A stretch of DNA of 5,597 nt from Opitutaceae bacterium UBA4094. Its GTDB lineage: Bacteria; Verrucomicrobiota; Verrucomicrobiia; Opitutales; Opitutaceae. Location of the stretch: assembly GCA_002382525.1 (NCBI GenBank), contig DFYA01000217.1:1987-7583 (forward strand), in the 5' to 3' direction. The notes beneath the pieces are model-generated. The model was not told the origin of the DNA. It was given only the letters and a program-made list of their open reading frames with translations, and did not search any database. The position numbers and the translations under genes were made by a program. Positions 1 to 5,597 of the stretch are shown here, in pieces (the stretch's first letter is position 1; every line of letters starts with the position of its first letter).

Positions 1-116
1 ATGTCGCTTGGCACTCCAACGTTTTGGGGCTCCTTGACGCGATATGAACGTTGCCCACCTTGCGATAGAACTATCTCCCACCGCGCAGGCTGTTTAACCT
101 GAAATCCTCTCACGCC
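1..116. other. Leader upstream of the receiver-kinase gene, no supported gene
   Basis: No convincing gene is visible here. A 33-codon frame runs from the ATG at position 1 to a TGA at 100-102, but it has no recognisable motif and its start coincides with the window edge, so it could be chance or the tail of something larger. A TTGACG (34-39) resembles a -35 box, but I see no well-spaced -10 box to pair with it. No purine-rich ribosome site precedes the ATG at 117; the bases before it are pyrimidine-rich (cctctcacgcc). The promoter of the downstream gene may lie here but cannot be placed. Confidence 0.5.
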
Positions 117-1247
117 ATGACCACCACGCCCACCGCTCGTCTTCTCATCGTCGACGACGAAGTGGCGCACGTCCGGGCGCTCTGCGGCAGCCTTCAGGGG
201 CAAGGTTACGACGCCGTCGGCTGTCACTCTCCCGCCGAGGCGCTTGAGGCGGTTCGGACCGTGGACCATTTCGATCTCATGCTGACCGATCTCGTTCTCC
301 CCGAGATGGACGGCATTTCGCTCCTTCGCGCGGCCCAAGACATCGATTCGCACTTGGTCGGCGTCATCATGACCGCTCACGGTTCGGTGGACAGCGCCGT
401 CGAGGCGATGAAACAAGGCGCGCTCGATTACATTCAAAAACCGTTCGAGATGCGCACCCTCAAACCCGTGATCGACCGCGCCCTCGCCGTGCGCAACCTG
501 CGCGAGGAAAACGAAGAACTCCATCAACGGCTGCACGCCCGCACGCTCGAACTCGAAGCCTCCAACAAAGAACTGGAGACGTTTTCCTATTCCGTGTCCC
601 ACGACTTGCGCGCACCGCTGCGTGCCATCGATGGGTTCACCGAGATGTTGATCGAAGAACTCCCGGCGACCGGGAACACCCAATGCCGCGCCTTTGCAGA
701 AAGCGTGCGCGGGAACGTCAGCCGAATGAATCATCTCATCGAGGATCTCCTGCGTCTCGCCCAAACCACGCGCACGGAAATCAACCTCATGACCGCCGAC
801 CTCTCCGCGCTCGCCCGCGAGATCGGCATCAAGCTTCACGCCGAGGCCCCCCATCGCGAATGCGAATGGCTCATCGCTCCGGATATGGTCGTCGAAGCCG
901 ATCCCGGACTCGTGCGCGTCGCCTTGGAAAACCTTCTGGCCAACGCATGGAAATACACCGCGCGCACGCCCGGCGCTCGCATCGAATTCAACGCCGATTC
1001 CCAACCTGACGGCACCGTGGTTTACTACGTCCGCGACAATGGCGCCGGGTTCGACATGAAATACGCGGACCGCCTGTTCGCGCCGTTCCAACGCCTGCAT
1101 GCCGAGCGGGATTTCCCCGGCACCGGAGTCGGCCTAGCCACCGTGCGCCGCATCATCCTCAAGCACGGCGGACGTATCTGGCCCGAAGCCGCCCCCGGCC
1201 AAGGCGCCACGTTTTTCTTCACGCTGCCTCCGCTGCCCACCAAGTAA
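117..1247 (+). CDS. Receiver domain-histidine kinase fusion (phytochrome-type kinase core)
   Basis: A 376-residue soluble two-component protein with the receiver at the N-terminus and the kinase at the C-terminus. The receiver (about 7-122) has the acidic pair D13/D14, phospho-acceptor D58 (LTDLVLPEMDG), T86 and K108 (KPF). A charged helical linker (about 122-158) leads to a HisKA helix with phospho-acceptor H162 in SYSVSHDLRAPLRA. The HATPase_c domain shows N272/N276 in the N-box (ENLLANAWKYT), G1 DNGAGF (307-312), a phytochrome-kinase-like LFAPFQRLH, G2 GTGVGLA (335-341) and a GQGATFFF end. All catalytic residues appear intact. There is no transmembrane segment, no sensor domain and no DNA-binding output, so it probably takes phosphate or a signal at D58 and autophosphorylates at H162; the direction of flow is inference. 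The ATG at 117 fits the receiver start closely, although no Shine-Dalgarno sequence is seen. The PRMT-like gene follows after 45 bases on the same strand. Confidence 0.93.
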   Translation: MTTTPTARLLIVDDEVAHVRALCGSLQGQGYDAVGCHSPAEALEAVRTVDHFDLMLTDLVLPEMDGISLLRAAQDIDSHLVGVIMTAHGSVDSAVEAMKQGALDYIQKPFEMRTLKPVIDRALAVRNLREENEELHQRLHARTLELEASNKELETFSYSVSHDLRAPLRAIDGFTEMLIEELPATGNTQCRAFAESVRGNVSRMNHLIEDLLRLAQTTRTEINLMTADLSALAREIGIKLHAEAPHRECEWLIAPDMVVEADPGLVRVALENLLANAWKYTARTPGARIEFNADSQPDGTVVYYVRDNGAGFDMKYADRLFAPFQRLHAERDFPGTGVGLATVRRIILKHGGRIWPEAAPGQGATFFFTLPPLPTK

Positions 1248-1292
1248 GGCGGCCGGAGGGCGGGCTCGTGCGACGATTGTTGACGAAATCGA

Positions 1293-2381
1293 GTGACGCC
1301 GCTCGCCGTCCCTGCGTCTCTCGGCGGGCCTCGCGTTCCCGATTTCTTCTTCATGCTCCTTCACTCTCTCGGCCGCACGCTCACTCGCCTCGGCTCGTCG
1401 CTTCGCCGCCGCCTTTCGTTTTCCCGTTCCTCCGACGAGGACCACCGCGACAACAACCGCCGCTACTTCTCCGGATTTTACGAACAAGAACGCATGTTGG
1501 CCGACCGCCCGCGCATGACGTTTTATCACGCCGCCATCGAGCGCCACATTCATCCCGGCGACCACGTCATCGATCTCGGCACCGGCACCGGTATCCTCGC
1601 GGCGTTCGCTTCTCGCCGCGGCGCCGCCCACGTTCACGCGCTCGATCACTCCACCATCCTCAAACACGCTCGTCGTCTCGCCGCCGCCAACCACATCGAG
1701 CGTGTCGACTACGTTGCCTGCCACAGCAGCACGTTCACCCTGCCCGCGCCGGTCGACGTGATCCTGCACGAACAGATGGGCGACTGCCTCTTCGACGAGG
1801 CCATGCTCGCCAACGTCTGCGATCTCCGCGACCGCCTCCTTAAACCGGGTGGTCGCATCCTTCCTGCGTGTTTCGAGTTCTACTGCGAGCCCGTGCAACT
1901 CGATTCCACGCGACACGTCCCGTTTATCTGGAATCTCAACGTCCACGGCTTCGACTTTTCTTCTCTCGAACGCAACCGCCCCCAAGAGCCCAACTACTAC
2001 CACCTCACCGGTAACGATGCCGCATTGGTTGACCACTTCCTTTCCACGCCCGCGCCCGCCCTCGCGTTCGATCTGCACACGGTTAAGGAGTCCGCGCTTC
2101 CGCACGCTCTCCGCTTCCAACGCCGCGTCACGACTGCGGGTCGCCTGGACGGCCTCGCCGTGTATTTCCGCACCACCGTTGACGACGATCTGCAACTCAG
2201 CTCCGCGCCCCACGACCCGAACCGCGCGCCGCATTGGGGTTATCGTATTCTCCGCACCGAGCCGGCCGATTACGCGGTTGGCGACATGATCGACGTGACG
2301 CTTTCCGTCGGACGTTGGCACACGCTCGATTCTTGGCGCTGGAGTCACGCCCTCGCGCCCGCCATCGCGTCGACCTCCTGA
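1293..2381 (+). CDS. PRMT-like SAM-dependent methyltransferase (putative protein arginine N-methyltransferase)
   Basis: Numbering is from the GTG at 1293 (362 residues). Motifs match eukaryotic type I PRMTs in order: YF (58-59); MLADRPR with M68 and R74, equivalent to PRMT1 M48 and R54; SAM motif I VIDLGTGTGIL (92-102); post-I acidic D118 (PRMT1 E100); double-E loop HEQMGDCLFDEAML with E160 and E169, nine apart as in PRMT1 E144/E153; M171 (PRMT1 M155); then NVHGFDFSSL (215-224) matching the dimerisation-arm region, beta-barrel segments, and PHW (313-315) for the THW loop. The family transfers methyl groups from SAM to arginine guanidinium nitrogens of proteins; the substrate here is unknown. 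Oddities: W145 and Y148 of the PRMT1 double-E loop are Q161 and D164, the THW threonine is proline, and the stretch between YF and MLAD is three residues shorter. The first ~55 residues are basic and non-conserved. The start is unsure: the ATG at 1353 would drop 20 residues without touching any motif, and neither start has a clear Shine-Dalgarno site. A small-molecule or other methyltransferase built on the PRMT fold is the main alternative. Confidence 0.82.
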   Translation: MTPLAVPASLGGPRVPDFFFMLLHSLGRTLTRLGSSLRRRLSFSRSSDEDHRDNNRRYFSGFYEQERMLADRPRMTFYHAAIERHIHPGDHVIDLGTGTGILAAFASRRGAAHVHALDHSTILKHARRLAAANHIERVDYVACHSSTFTLPAPVDVILHEQMGDCLFDEAMLANVCDLRDRLLKPGGRILPACFEFYCEPVQLDSTRHVPFIWNLNVHGFDFSSLERNRPQEPNYYHLTGNDAALVDHFLSTPAPALAFDLHTVKESALPHALRFQRRVTTAGRLDGLAVYFRTTVDDDLQLSSAPHDPNRAPHWGYRILRTEPADYAVGDMIDVTLSVGRWHTLDSWRWSHALAPAIASTS

Positions 2382-2384
2382 TCA
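2379..2384. other. Abutting convergent stop codons forming TGATCA
   Basis: The TGA of the methyltransferase gene (2379-2381, + strand) is followed directly by TCA (2382-2384), the TGA stop of the PAS-GAF kinase on the minus strand. Together they form the palindrome TGATCA, with no intergenic base between two convergent genes. No intrinsic terminator can lie between them, so each transcript presumably reads into the 3' end of the other or ends inside it. Confidence 0.95.
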
Positions 2385-4037
2385 AGCCGGCAACAGCTCC
2401 AGATAAAACGTGCTCCCTTGATCCGGGGCCGACTCCACCCCCACGCTGCCGCGCATACGCTCGGCGGCCTTGCGCACCACCGCCAAGCCGATGCCCGTGC
2501 TGTCGGGCTGCGCCTTTACCTGGTAGAAGATGCCGAAAATCTTTTGTTGCAGCGCCGCCGGGATGCCCACGCCGTTGTCCCGCACGCACAGCCGCACCCG
2601 ATCTTCCACGCGTTCCGTCCAGAGTTCGATCTTTGGCATCACACCCGGCTTCGGAAACTTCACCGCGTTGCCAAGCAGGTTCGACACGCATTGGGTCAAC
2701 GCCGCCGGGTTTGCGCTCACCGCGTCCATCGGCTCGATCAACGTGATGTTCGCTTCCGCTTCGGTCAGGTTCGGATACGTCTGCACGATGCTGCGGATAA
2801 ACGGCGCGAGTTCCACCGTCTCCAACGCCAGGTCATTCTGCGCGATTTGGCTGTAGAGCAATACGTCTTGGATCAACCGGTCCATGCGCTCGGCCGCCAT
2901 CGTGATCCGGCGCAGGTATTCACGTCCACCCTCGTCCAGATGGACGCCGCATTCTTCGGTCAGGATCATGGCGTAGGATCGCATGGCGCGCAGCGGCGCA
3001 CGCAGATCATGCGAGATGCTGTATGAAAAAGATTCGAGATCGGTAACCATGTCCTGCAGCCGCTCCGTCCGCTCCCGCACGCGGTTTTCCAGCTCCGATT
3101 GCGATTTCAACAACGCCGTCTCGCTCTCGCGCAACCGACGCGTGACGCGCGCCCGCTGGACCAAAGGCCACACGCGCGACACCACGTCTTCCACCAGCCG
3201 CACCTCGTCGGTCGCCCATGCGCGCGGCACCGAATCGGAGACCGCCAGCATCACCGTCCACTTCCCTTCGTGGCGGAAGGGCTGCACCAGATAGGACCGC
3301 ACGCCCAGCGTCCGATAAAACTCCGCCTTGTCCCGCGTGAGCGGATGCGCCGCGACATCATCCACGGCAAAATCGCCCTTCGAATAACCGTCCCACCACT
3401 CGACGCCCCCGAACTGATACAGCGGAAACGTTCCCTCGACCGTGCGCGTCCCTTCCCGCACCCAATTCTCGCTCACCACCACATAATTCGAAGCCTCCAA
3501 ACACTCGGCGAAATGGCAGCGATCCACGTCGAGATGCCGGCCCAAGGCCCGCACCGCCGTGCGCACGATCTCGCTCTCGTCGGCGAGCGGCGCGAGATCG
3601 CGCGCCAATCTTAACAGAAACTCCGCGCGCAACTCGGCGATTTTCCGCGCCGTGATGTCACTGAACATGATCGCCACTTGGCGGCTTGTCATATCGCCCA
3701 CACGGAACGCATACACCCCGAACCACCGCCGCATCGGCGAAGACCGTTGCTCGAAACGCACCGACTCGCCCGTCAGCGCCACCTTCCCGTAAAGATCAAA
3801 CCAGTGCTGCTCCAAGGTCGGCACCAGTTGCCGCGCGGTTTTTCCGAGCGGATCGACCAAACCCGTCTGCCGCTCGAACGCGCGATTGTGTTCAACGAAG
3901 CGGTAGTCCCTTGCGCGGCCGAGTTCGTCGAACAACAGCTCCACGATGCAGAAACCGTCCTCCATCACGTCGAACAAAGTCCGGTATCGCTCGTCGTCCG
4001 GCTGCGCCGGTTCCCCCATGCTGCTGTCGATGCCCAT
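2382..4037 (-). CDS. PAS-GAF sensor histidine kinase
   Basis: A 551-residue cytoplasmic kinase with no transmembrane segment. Domains in order: a PAS domain (about 17-136) with the usual EHNRAFERQTGL and ALTGESVRFEQRS stretches and the closing FSDITARKIAE; a GAF domain (about 140-295) with LARDLAPLADESEIVRTAV at its start and LVQPFRHEGKWTVMLAVSD near its end; a coiled-coil linker (about 296-335); HisKA with phospho-acceptor H343 in SYSISHDLRAPLRA; and HATPase_c with N-box N453/N457, G1 DNGVGI (487-492), G2 STGIGLA (513-519) and DQGSTFYLEL at the end. All catalytic boxes look complete. PAS and GAF domains bind small ligands or cofactors; the signal here cannot be read. There is no receiver domain, so it needs a partner, for which the receiver-kinase at 117-1247 is a candidate (inference). 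The GAF domain lacks an obvious bilin-attachment cysteine motif, so I do not call it a phytochrome. The ATG at 4037 is preceded only by a weak purine stretch (agaaagac); M7 is an alternative start. Confidence 0.93.
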   Translation of the reverse strand: MGIDSSMGEPAQPDDERYRTLFDVMEDGFCIVELLFDELGRARDYRFVEHNRAFERQTGLVDPLGKTARQLVPTLEQHWFDLYGKVALTGESVRFEQRSSPMRRWFGVYAFRVGDMTSRQVAIMFSDITARKIAELRAEFLLRLARDLAPLADESEIVRTAVRALGRHLDVDRCHFAECLEASNYVVVSENWVREGTRTVEGTFPLYQFGGVEWWDGYSKGDFAVDDVAAHPLTRDKAEFYRTLGVRSYLVQPFRHEGKWTVMLAVSDSVPRAWATDEVRLVEDVVSRVWPLVQRARVTRRLRESETALLKSQSELENRVRERTERLQDMVTDLESFSYSISHDLRAPLRAMRSYAMILTEECGVHLDEGGREYLRRITMAAERMDRLIQDVLLYSQIAQNDLALETVELAPFIRSIVQTYPNLTEAEANITLIEPMDAVSANPAALTQCVSNLLGNAVKFPKPGVMPKIELWTERVEDRVRLCVRDNGVGIPAALQQKIFGIFYQVKAQPDSTGIGLAVVRKAAERMRGSVGVESAPDQGSTFYLELLPA

Positions 4038-4064
4038 TTGAGATGTCTTTCTACATTCGATCCG

Positions 4065-4106
4065 CGACCGGGCGGTTCGTGCTCAAAAAGAGCCGCCGAC
4101 CGGGCG
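4065..4106. repeat. Direct repeat CGACCGGGCG, two copies 32 bases apart
   Basis: CGACCGGGCG occurs at 4065-4074 and again at 4097-4106. The start-to-start distance of 32 bases is about three helical turns, which would put both copies on the same face of the DNA. Between them lies GCTC-AAAAA-GAGC, a 4-base-pair stem that can be extended by GGCG/CGCC (4071-4074 with 4094-4097) across a bulge. The block sits 28 to 69 bases upstream of the PAS-GAF kinase start, where an operator could act. The function is inference, and GC-rich decamers can repeat by chance. Confidence 0.4.
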
Positions 4107-4190
4107 AGCGCAAGCCACCATGCCGATGAAAACCAAAATACCTCCGCACCCGATTGGCATCCTTAGCGTGTATCCAGTTTTGGTGACACC

Positions 4191-4231
4191 GTGTTCTCGG
4201 GAGCCCTTCCTTCCCGGCTTCCGGGGAACAC
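4191..4231. repeat. Long inverted repeat able to form a hairpin
   Basis: GTGTTC (4191-4196) pairs with GAACAC (4226-4231), and the pairing continues inward with 4197-4205 against 4216-4225. This gives about 15 base pairs including two G-T wobbles, one bulged base at 4223 and a 10-base loop (4206-4215). No T-run follows on either strand, so it does not look like a standard intrinsic terminator. It lies 93 bases before the MipA/OmpV start and may be a 5'-leader structure, a protein-binding site or a mobile-repeat remnant. Confidence 0.6.
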
Positions 4232-4270
4232 CCCGCCTGCCCATCGGGCGAACTGCGGCACGGCGCGCCG

Positions 4271-4297
4271 GACGCTTGGTTTAAGTGGCGAAGCGTC
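4271..4297. repeat. Short inverted repeat upstream of the MipA/OmpV gene
   Basis: GACGCTT (4271-4277) and AAGCGTC (4291-4297) are perfect reverse complements around a 13-base loop. The element ends 26 bases before the ATG at 4324. It could be an operator or a leader hairpin; a chance inverted repeat is also possible. Confidence 0.4.
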
Positions 4298-4323
4298 AAC
4301 TTTGCCCGCCATGGTCCGGTCAT

Positions 4324-5597
4324 ATGAATCTGGAAAAGGTCATCCCTCGCCTACGCCAAATCGCGCTCGGCGGCCTGATCGTGCTCACGGCGACCCGAAT
4401 TTCGGCGCAGGCGGTCGTCGTGCCGGTCGAGGAAACCGAGAACGCCCGCCCGTTCTGGGGCCTCGCGCTGGGGGTTCGGTTGGCGCACGTGCCGTTCGTC
4501 GCCGACGACGATACCGTGGCCGACCTGTTTCCGTTGTTCTACTACGAGGGCGAACGCATTTTTCTGCGAGGGCTCGAAGGTGGCGTAAAGGTCGTCAACC
4601 AAGAGTCGTGGGGCGCAAATCTGCTGGGGCGTTATCGTTTTTTCGGCGTGCCGCGCGAATACCAAGACGACGTGCGGGGCGACGCGTTGGACATGGGCGT
4701 GCAACTCGTCTGGACCCCCGCGCCGGGTTTACGCCTTGAGGTCGAGGGGTTGGGCGACTCCCAAGGCCACATGCACGGCATCGCCCGCGTGCTCACCGAG
4801 CACACCCGCGGGCGCTGGTATTTCTCGCCACAGCTCGAGGTGCGCGCCAAGACCGCGCACTTCAATTCCGCCTACTACGGCCTCGGCACGGCGGATATCG
4901 GCGGTGGCGTGGACGTCCGCGCGCGGTTGCAATCCCGGCTCCACGTCCACCGCAAACTTCATCTGGTCGGCGCTGTGGAGGCCGGACTGCTCGACGATGC
5001 CGCACGACGCAGTCCGGTGGTGGATCGAAGCTGGGAATGGGAAGCCTACCTCGGCGTGGGTTTTTTCCGCGAACCGCTCCAGTCCGCTGAACCGCTTCTC
5101 GATCTGAAACCTTACCTGCGGGTGGCCCAGGGCTGGGGCAGCGATTCCCGGCTCGGCGAGATCTTGATGGGGCAAAACTCCACCCAACCGGTCGCCGTGC
5201 GGATGACGTCCGTCTTCTACGGCCACCCGTTGTCGGAGCGCTTCTTCGACTGGCCGCTCGAAGTCTTCCTGACGCCGGGGATTGTCCATCACTACGCCTC
5301 GTCCGACCAAGATGCCGCGACGGAGTATGTATTGGCGGTGAAGTTCTACTACACGATCCCGCTACCCTGGCGGGTGCGCCTGGGACTCGCGGAAGGCATT
5401 TCCCATCTCGACTCGATGACATATTACGAGGCGGAGGACCTCGCGCGGAAGAACTACCGCGCGAGCCGGCTGCTCAACTACCTCGACCTGAGCGCCGATC
5501 TGAACCTGGGCGATGTATTCAAATCCCCACGACTGGAGGATCTCTGGCTGGGCGTGGCGATCCACCATCGCTCGGGCATCTTTGAAACGTCTTCGCT
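4324..5597 (+). CDS. MipA/OmpV-family outer-membrane protein, C-terminus cut by window edge
   Basis: An open frame from the ATG at 4324 runs off the window after 424 complete codons without a stop. The N-terminus is a Sec signal peptide: basic residues (K5, R9, R11), a hydrophobic core (about 13-23) and an AQA site at 28-30, with predicted cleavage after A30. The mature part starts with PFWGLALGVR (43-52) and FYYEGERIFLRGLEGG (72-87), the alternating beta-strand style of MipA/OmpV proteins, which are outer-membrane beta-barrels. The C-terminal part has SRLLNYLDLSADLNLGDVF (381-399) and HHRSGIF (414-420), typical of the longer members of this family as I recall them. Classical MipA of E. coli is about 250 residues, so this is a long form. 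Probably only a few tens of residues are missing, including the last barrel strand. MipA was described as a scaffold binding the murein hydrolase MltA, but that role should not be assumed here. No Shine-Dalgarno sequence is seen; the signal peptide supports this start. Confidence 0.88.
   Translation, partial: MNLEKVIPRLRQIALGGLIVLTATRISAQAVVVPVEETENARPFWGLALGVRLAHVPFVADDDTVADLFPLFYYEGERIFLRGLEGGVKVVNQESWGANLLGRYRFFGVPREYQDDVRGDALDMGVQLVWTPAPGLRLEVEGLGDSQGHMHGIARVLTEHTRGRWYFSPQLEVRAKTAHFNSAYYGLGTADIGGGVDVRARLQSRLHVHRKLHLVGAVEAGLLDDAARRSPVVDRSWEWEAYLGVGFFREPLQSAEPLLDLKPYLRVAQGWGSDSRLGEILMGQNSTQPVAVRMTSVFYGHPLSERFFDWPLEVFLTPGIVHHYASSDQDAATEYVLAVKFYYTIPLPWRVRLGLAEGISHLDSMTYYEAEDLARKNYRASRLLNYLDLSADLNLGDVFKSPRLEDLWLGVAIHHRSGIFETSS

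Larger units (their letters stand above)
4038..4323. other. Divergent intergenic region with repeats and hairpins
   Basis: These 286 bases separate the start of the minus-strand PAS-GAF kinase from the start of the plus-strand MipA/OmpV gene, so both promoters probably lie here, although no clear -35/-10 pair stands out on either strand. It holds a 10-base direct repeat (4065-4106), GCTC-AAAAA-GAGC (4081-4093), the palindrome GGTGACACC (4182-4190), a long hairpin (4191-4231), the palindrome CGGCGCGCCG (4261-4270) and a 7-base-pair hairpin (4271-4297). A minus-strand frame of 49 codons (ATG at 4312, TAA ending at 4163) covers the hairpins; it shows no domain I recognise and may be chance. Confidence 0.7.

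Noticed and set aside
34..71. TTGACG with TAGAAC as a sigma-70 promoter for the receiver-kinase gene
   Set aside because: The 26-base spacing is far outside the usual 16-18, and no better -10 box is present.
1268..1843. A + strand frame starting at GTG 1268 behind GGAGGG at 1255-1260
   Set aside because: The product is an arginine/proline/histidine-rich out-of-frame reading of the methyltransferase gene; the ribosome-site match appears accidental.
1134..2348. A 404-codon minus-strand open frame opposite the methyltransferase gene
   Set aside because: Its translation is low-complexity (rich in V, A, E, R, G) with no domain signature, and it mirrors a gene with strong PRMT motifs. Long antisense frames are expected in GC-rich C-biased genes.
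2418..3026. A 202-codon + strand frame opposite the PAS-GAF kinase
   Set aside because: Its histidine/arginine-rich translation is a shadow of the kinase coding sequence, which has complete H, N, G1 and G2 boxes on the minus strand.
2382..4037. PAS-GAF kinase as a true bacteriophytochrome
   Set aside because: There is no PHY domain between GAF and HisKA and no recognisable bilin-binding cysteine motif; only the kinase core resembles phytochrome-type kinases.
4081..4097. GCTC-AAAAA-GAGC considered as an intrinsic terminator
   Set aside because: The stem is only 4 base pairs (8 with a large bulge), no T-run follows on either strand, and it lies upstream of both flanking genes rather than after one.
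4729..5310. A 193-codon minus-strand frame opposite the MipA/OmpV gene
   Set aside because: No family features; the + strand frame has a signal peptide and continuous family-like sequence to the window edge.
1..5597. CRISPR array, tRNA or rRNA genes
   Set aside because: No regularly spaced repeats and no tRNA or rRNA-like sequence were noticed in the non-coding stretches, which are short.

Overview
The window looks like GC-rich bacterial chromosome from a Gram-negative organism: it contains two phytochrome-type sensor histidine kinases and an outer-membrane protein with a signal peptide. The protein style, the C-rich codon choice and the lack of clear Shine-Dalgarno sequences before any of the genes would fit a Verrucomicrobiota/Opitutaceae-like genome. 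That assignment is inference, since no taxonomic marker is present.

Layout: (1) 1-116, a short leader with no supported gene. (2) 117-1247 (+), a response-regulator receiver fused to a histidine kinase. (3) 1293-2381 (+), a class I methyltransferase that aligns over nearly its whole length with the eukaryote-type protein arginine methyltransferases (PRMT). It keeps the SAM motif, the double-E loop and an HW loop. (4) 2382-4037 (-), a PAS-GAF-histidine kinase converging on the methyltransferase gene; the two stop codons abut and form the palindrome TGATCA. (5) 4038-4323, a divergent intergenic region with direct and inverted repeats, including a long hairpin at 4191-4231. (6) 4324 to the window edge (+), a MipA/OmpV-family outer-membrane protein cut off by the window just before its C-terminus.

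How they may work together: both kinases share a near-identical phospho-acceptor helix (FSYSxSHDLRAPLRA), and neither has a DNA-binding output domain. The PAS-GAF kinase has no receiver and the other protein carries one at its N-terminus, so a phosphorelay between them is possible but unproven. The PRMT-like gene follows the receiver-kinase in the same direction after 45 bases and could be co-transcribed with it. The MipA/OmpV gene diverges from the PAS-GAF kinase and could share its control region.

The item most worth attention is the PRMT-like gene, because full-length PRMT architecture is mainly known from eukaryotes. The remaining observations (abutting stops, structured intergenic block, strand-composition switch near 4.1-4.3 kb) are smaller.
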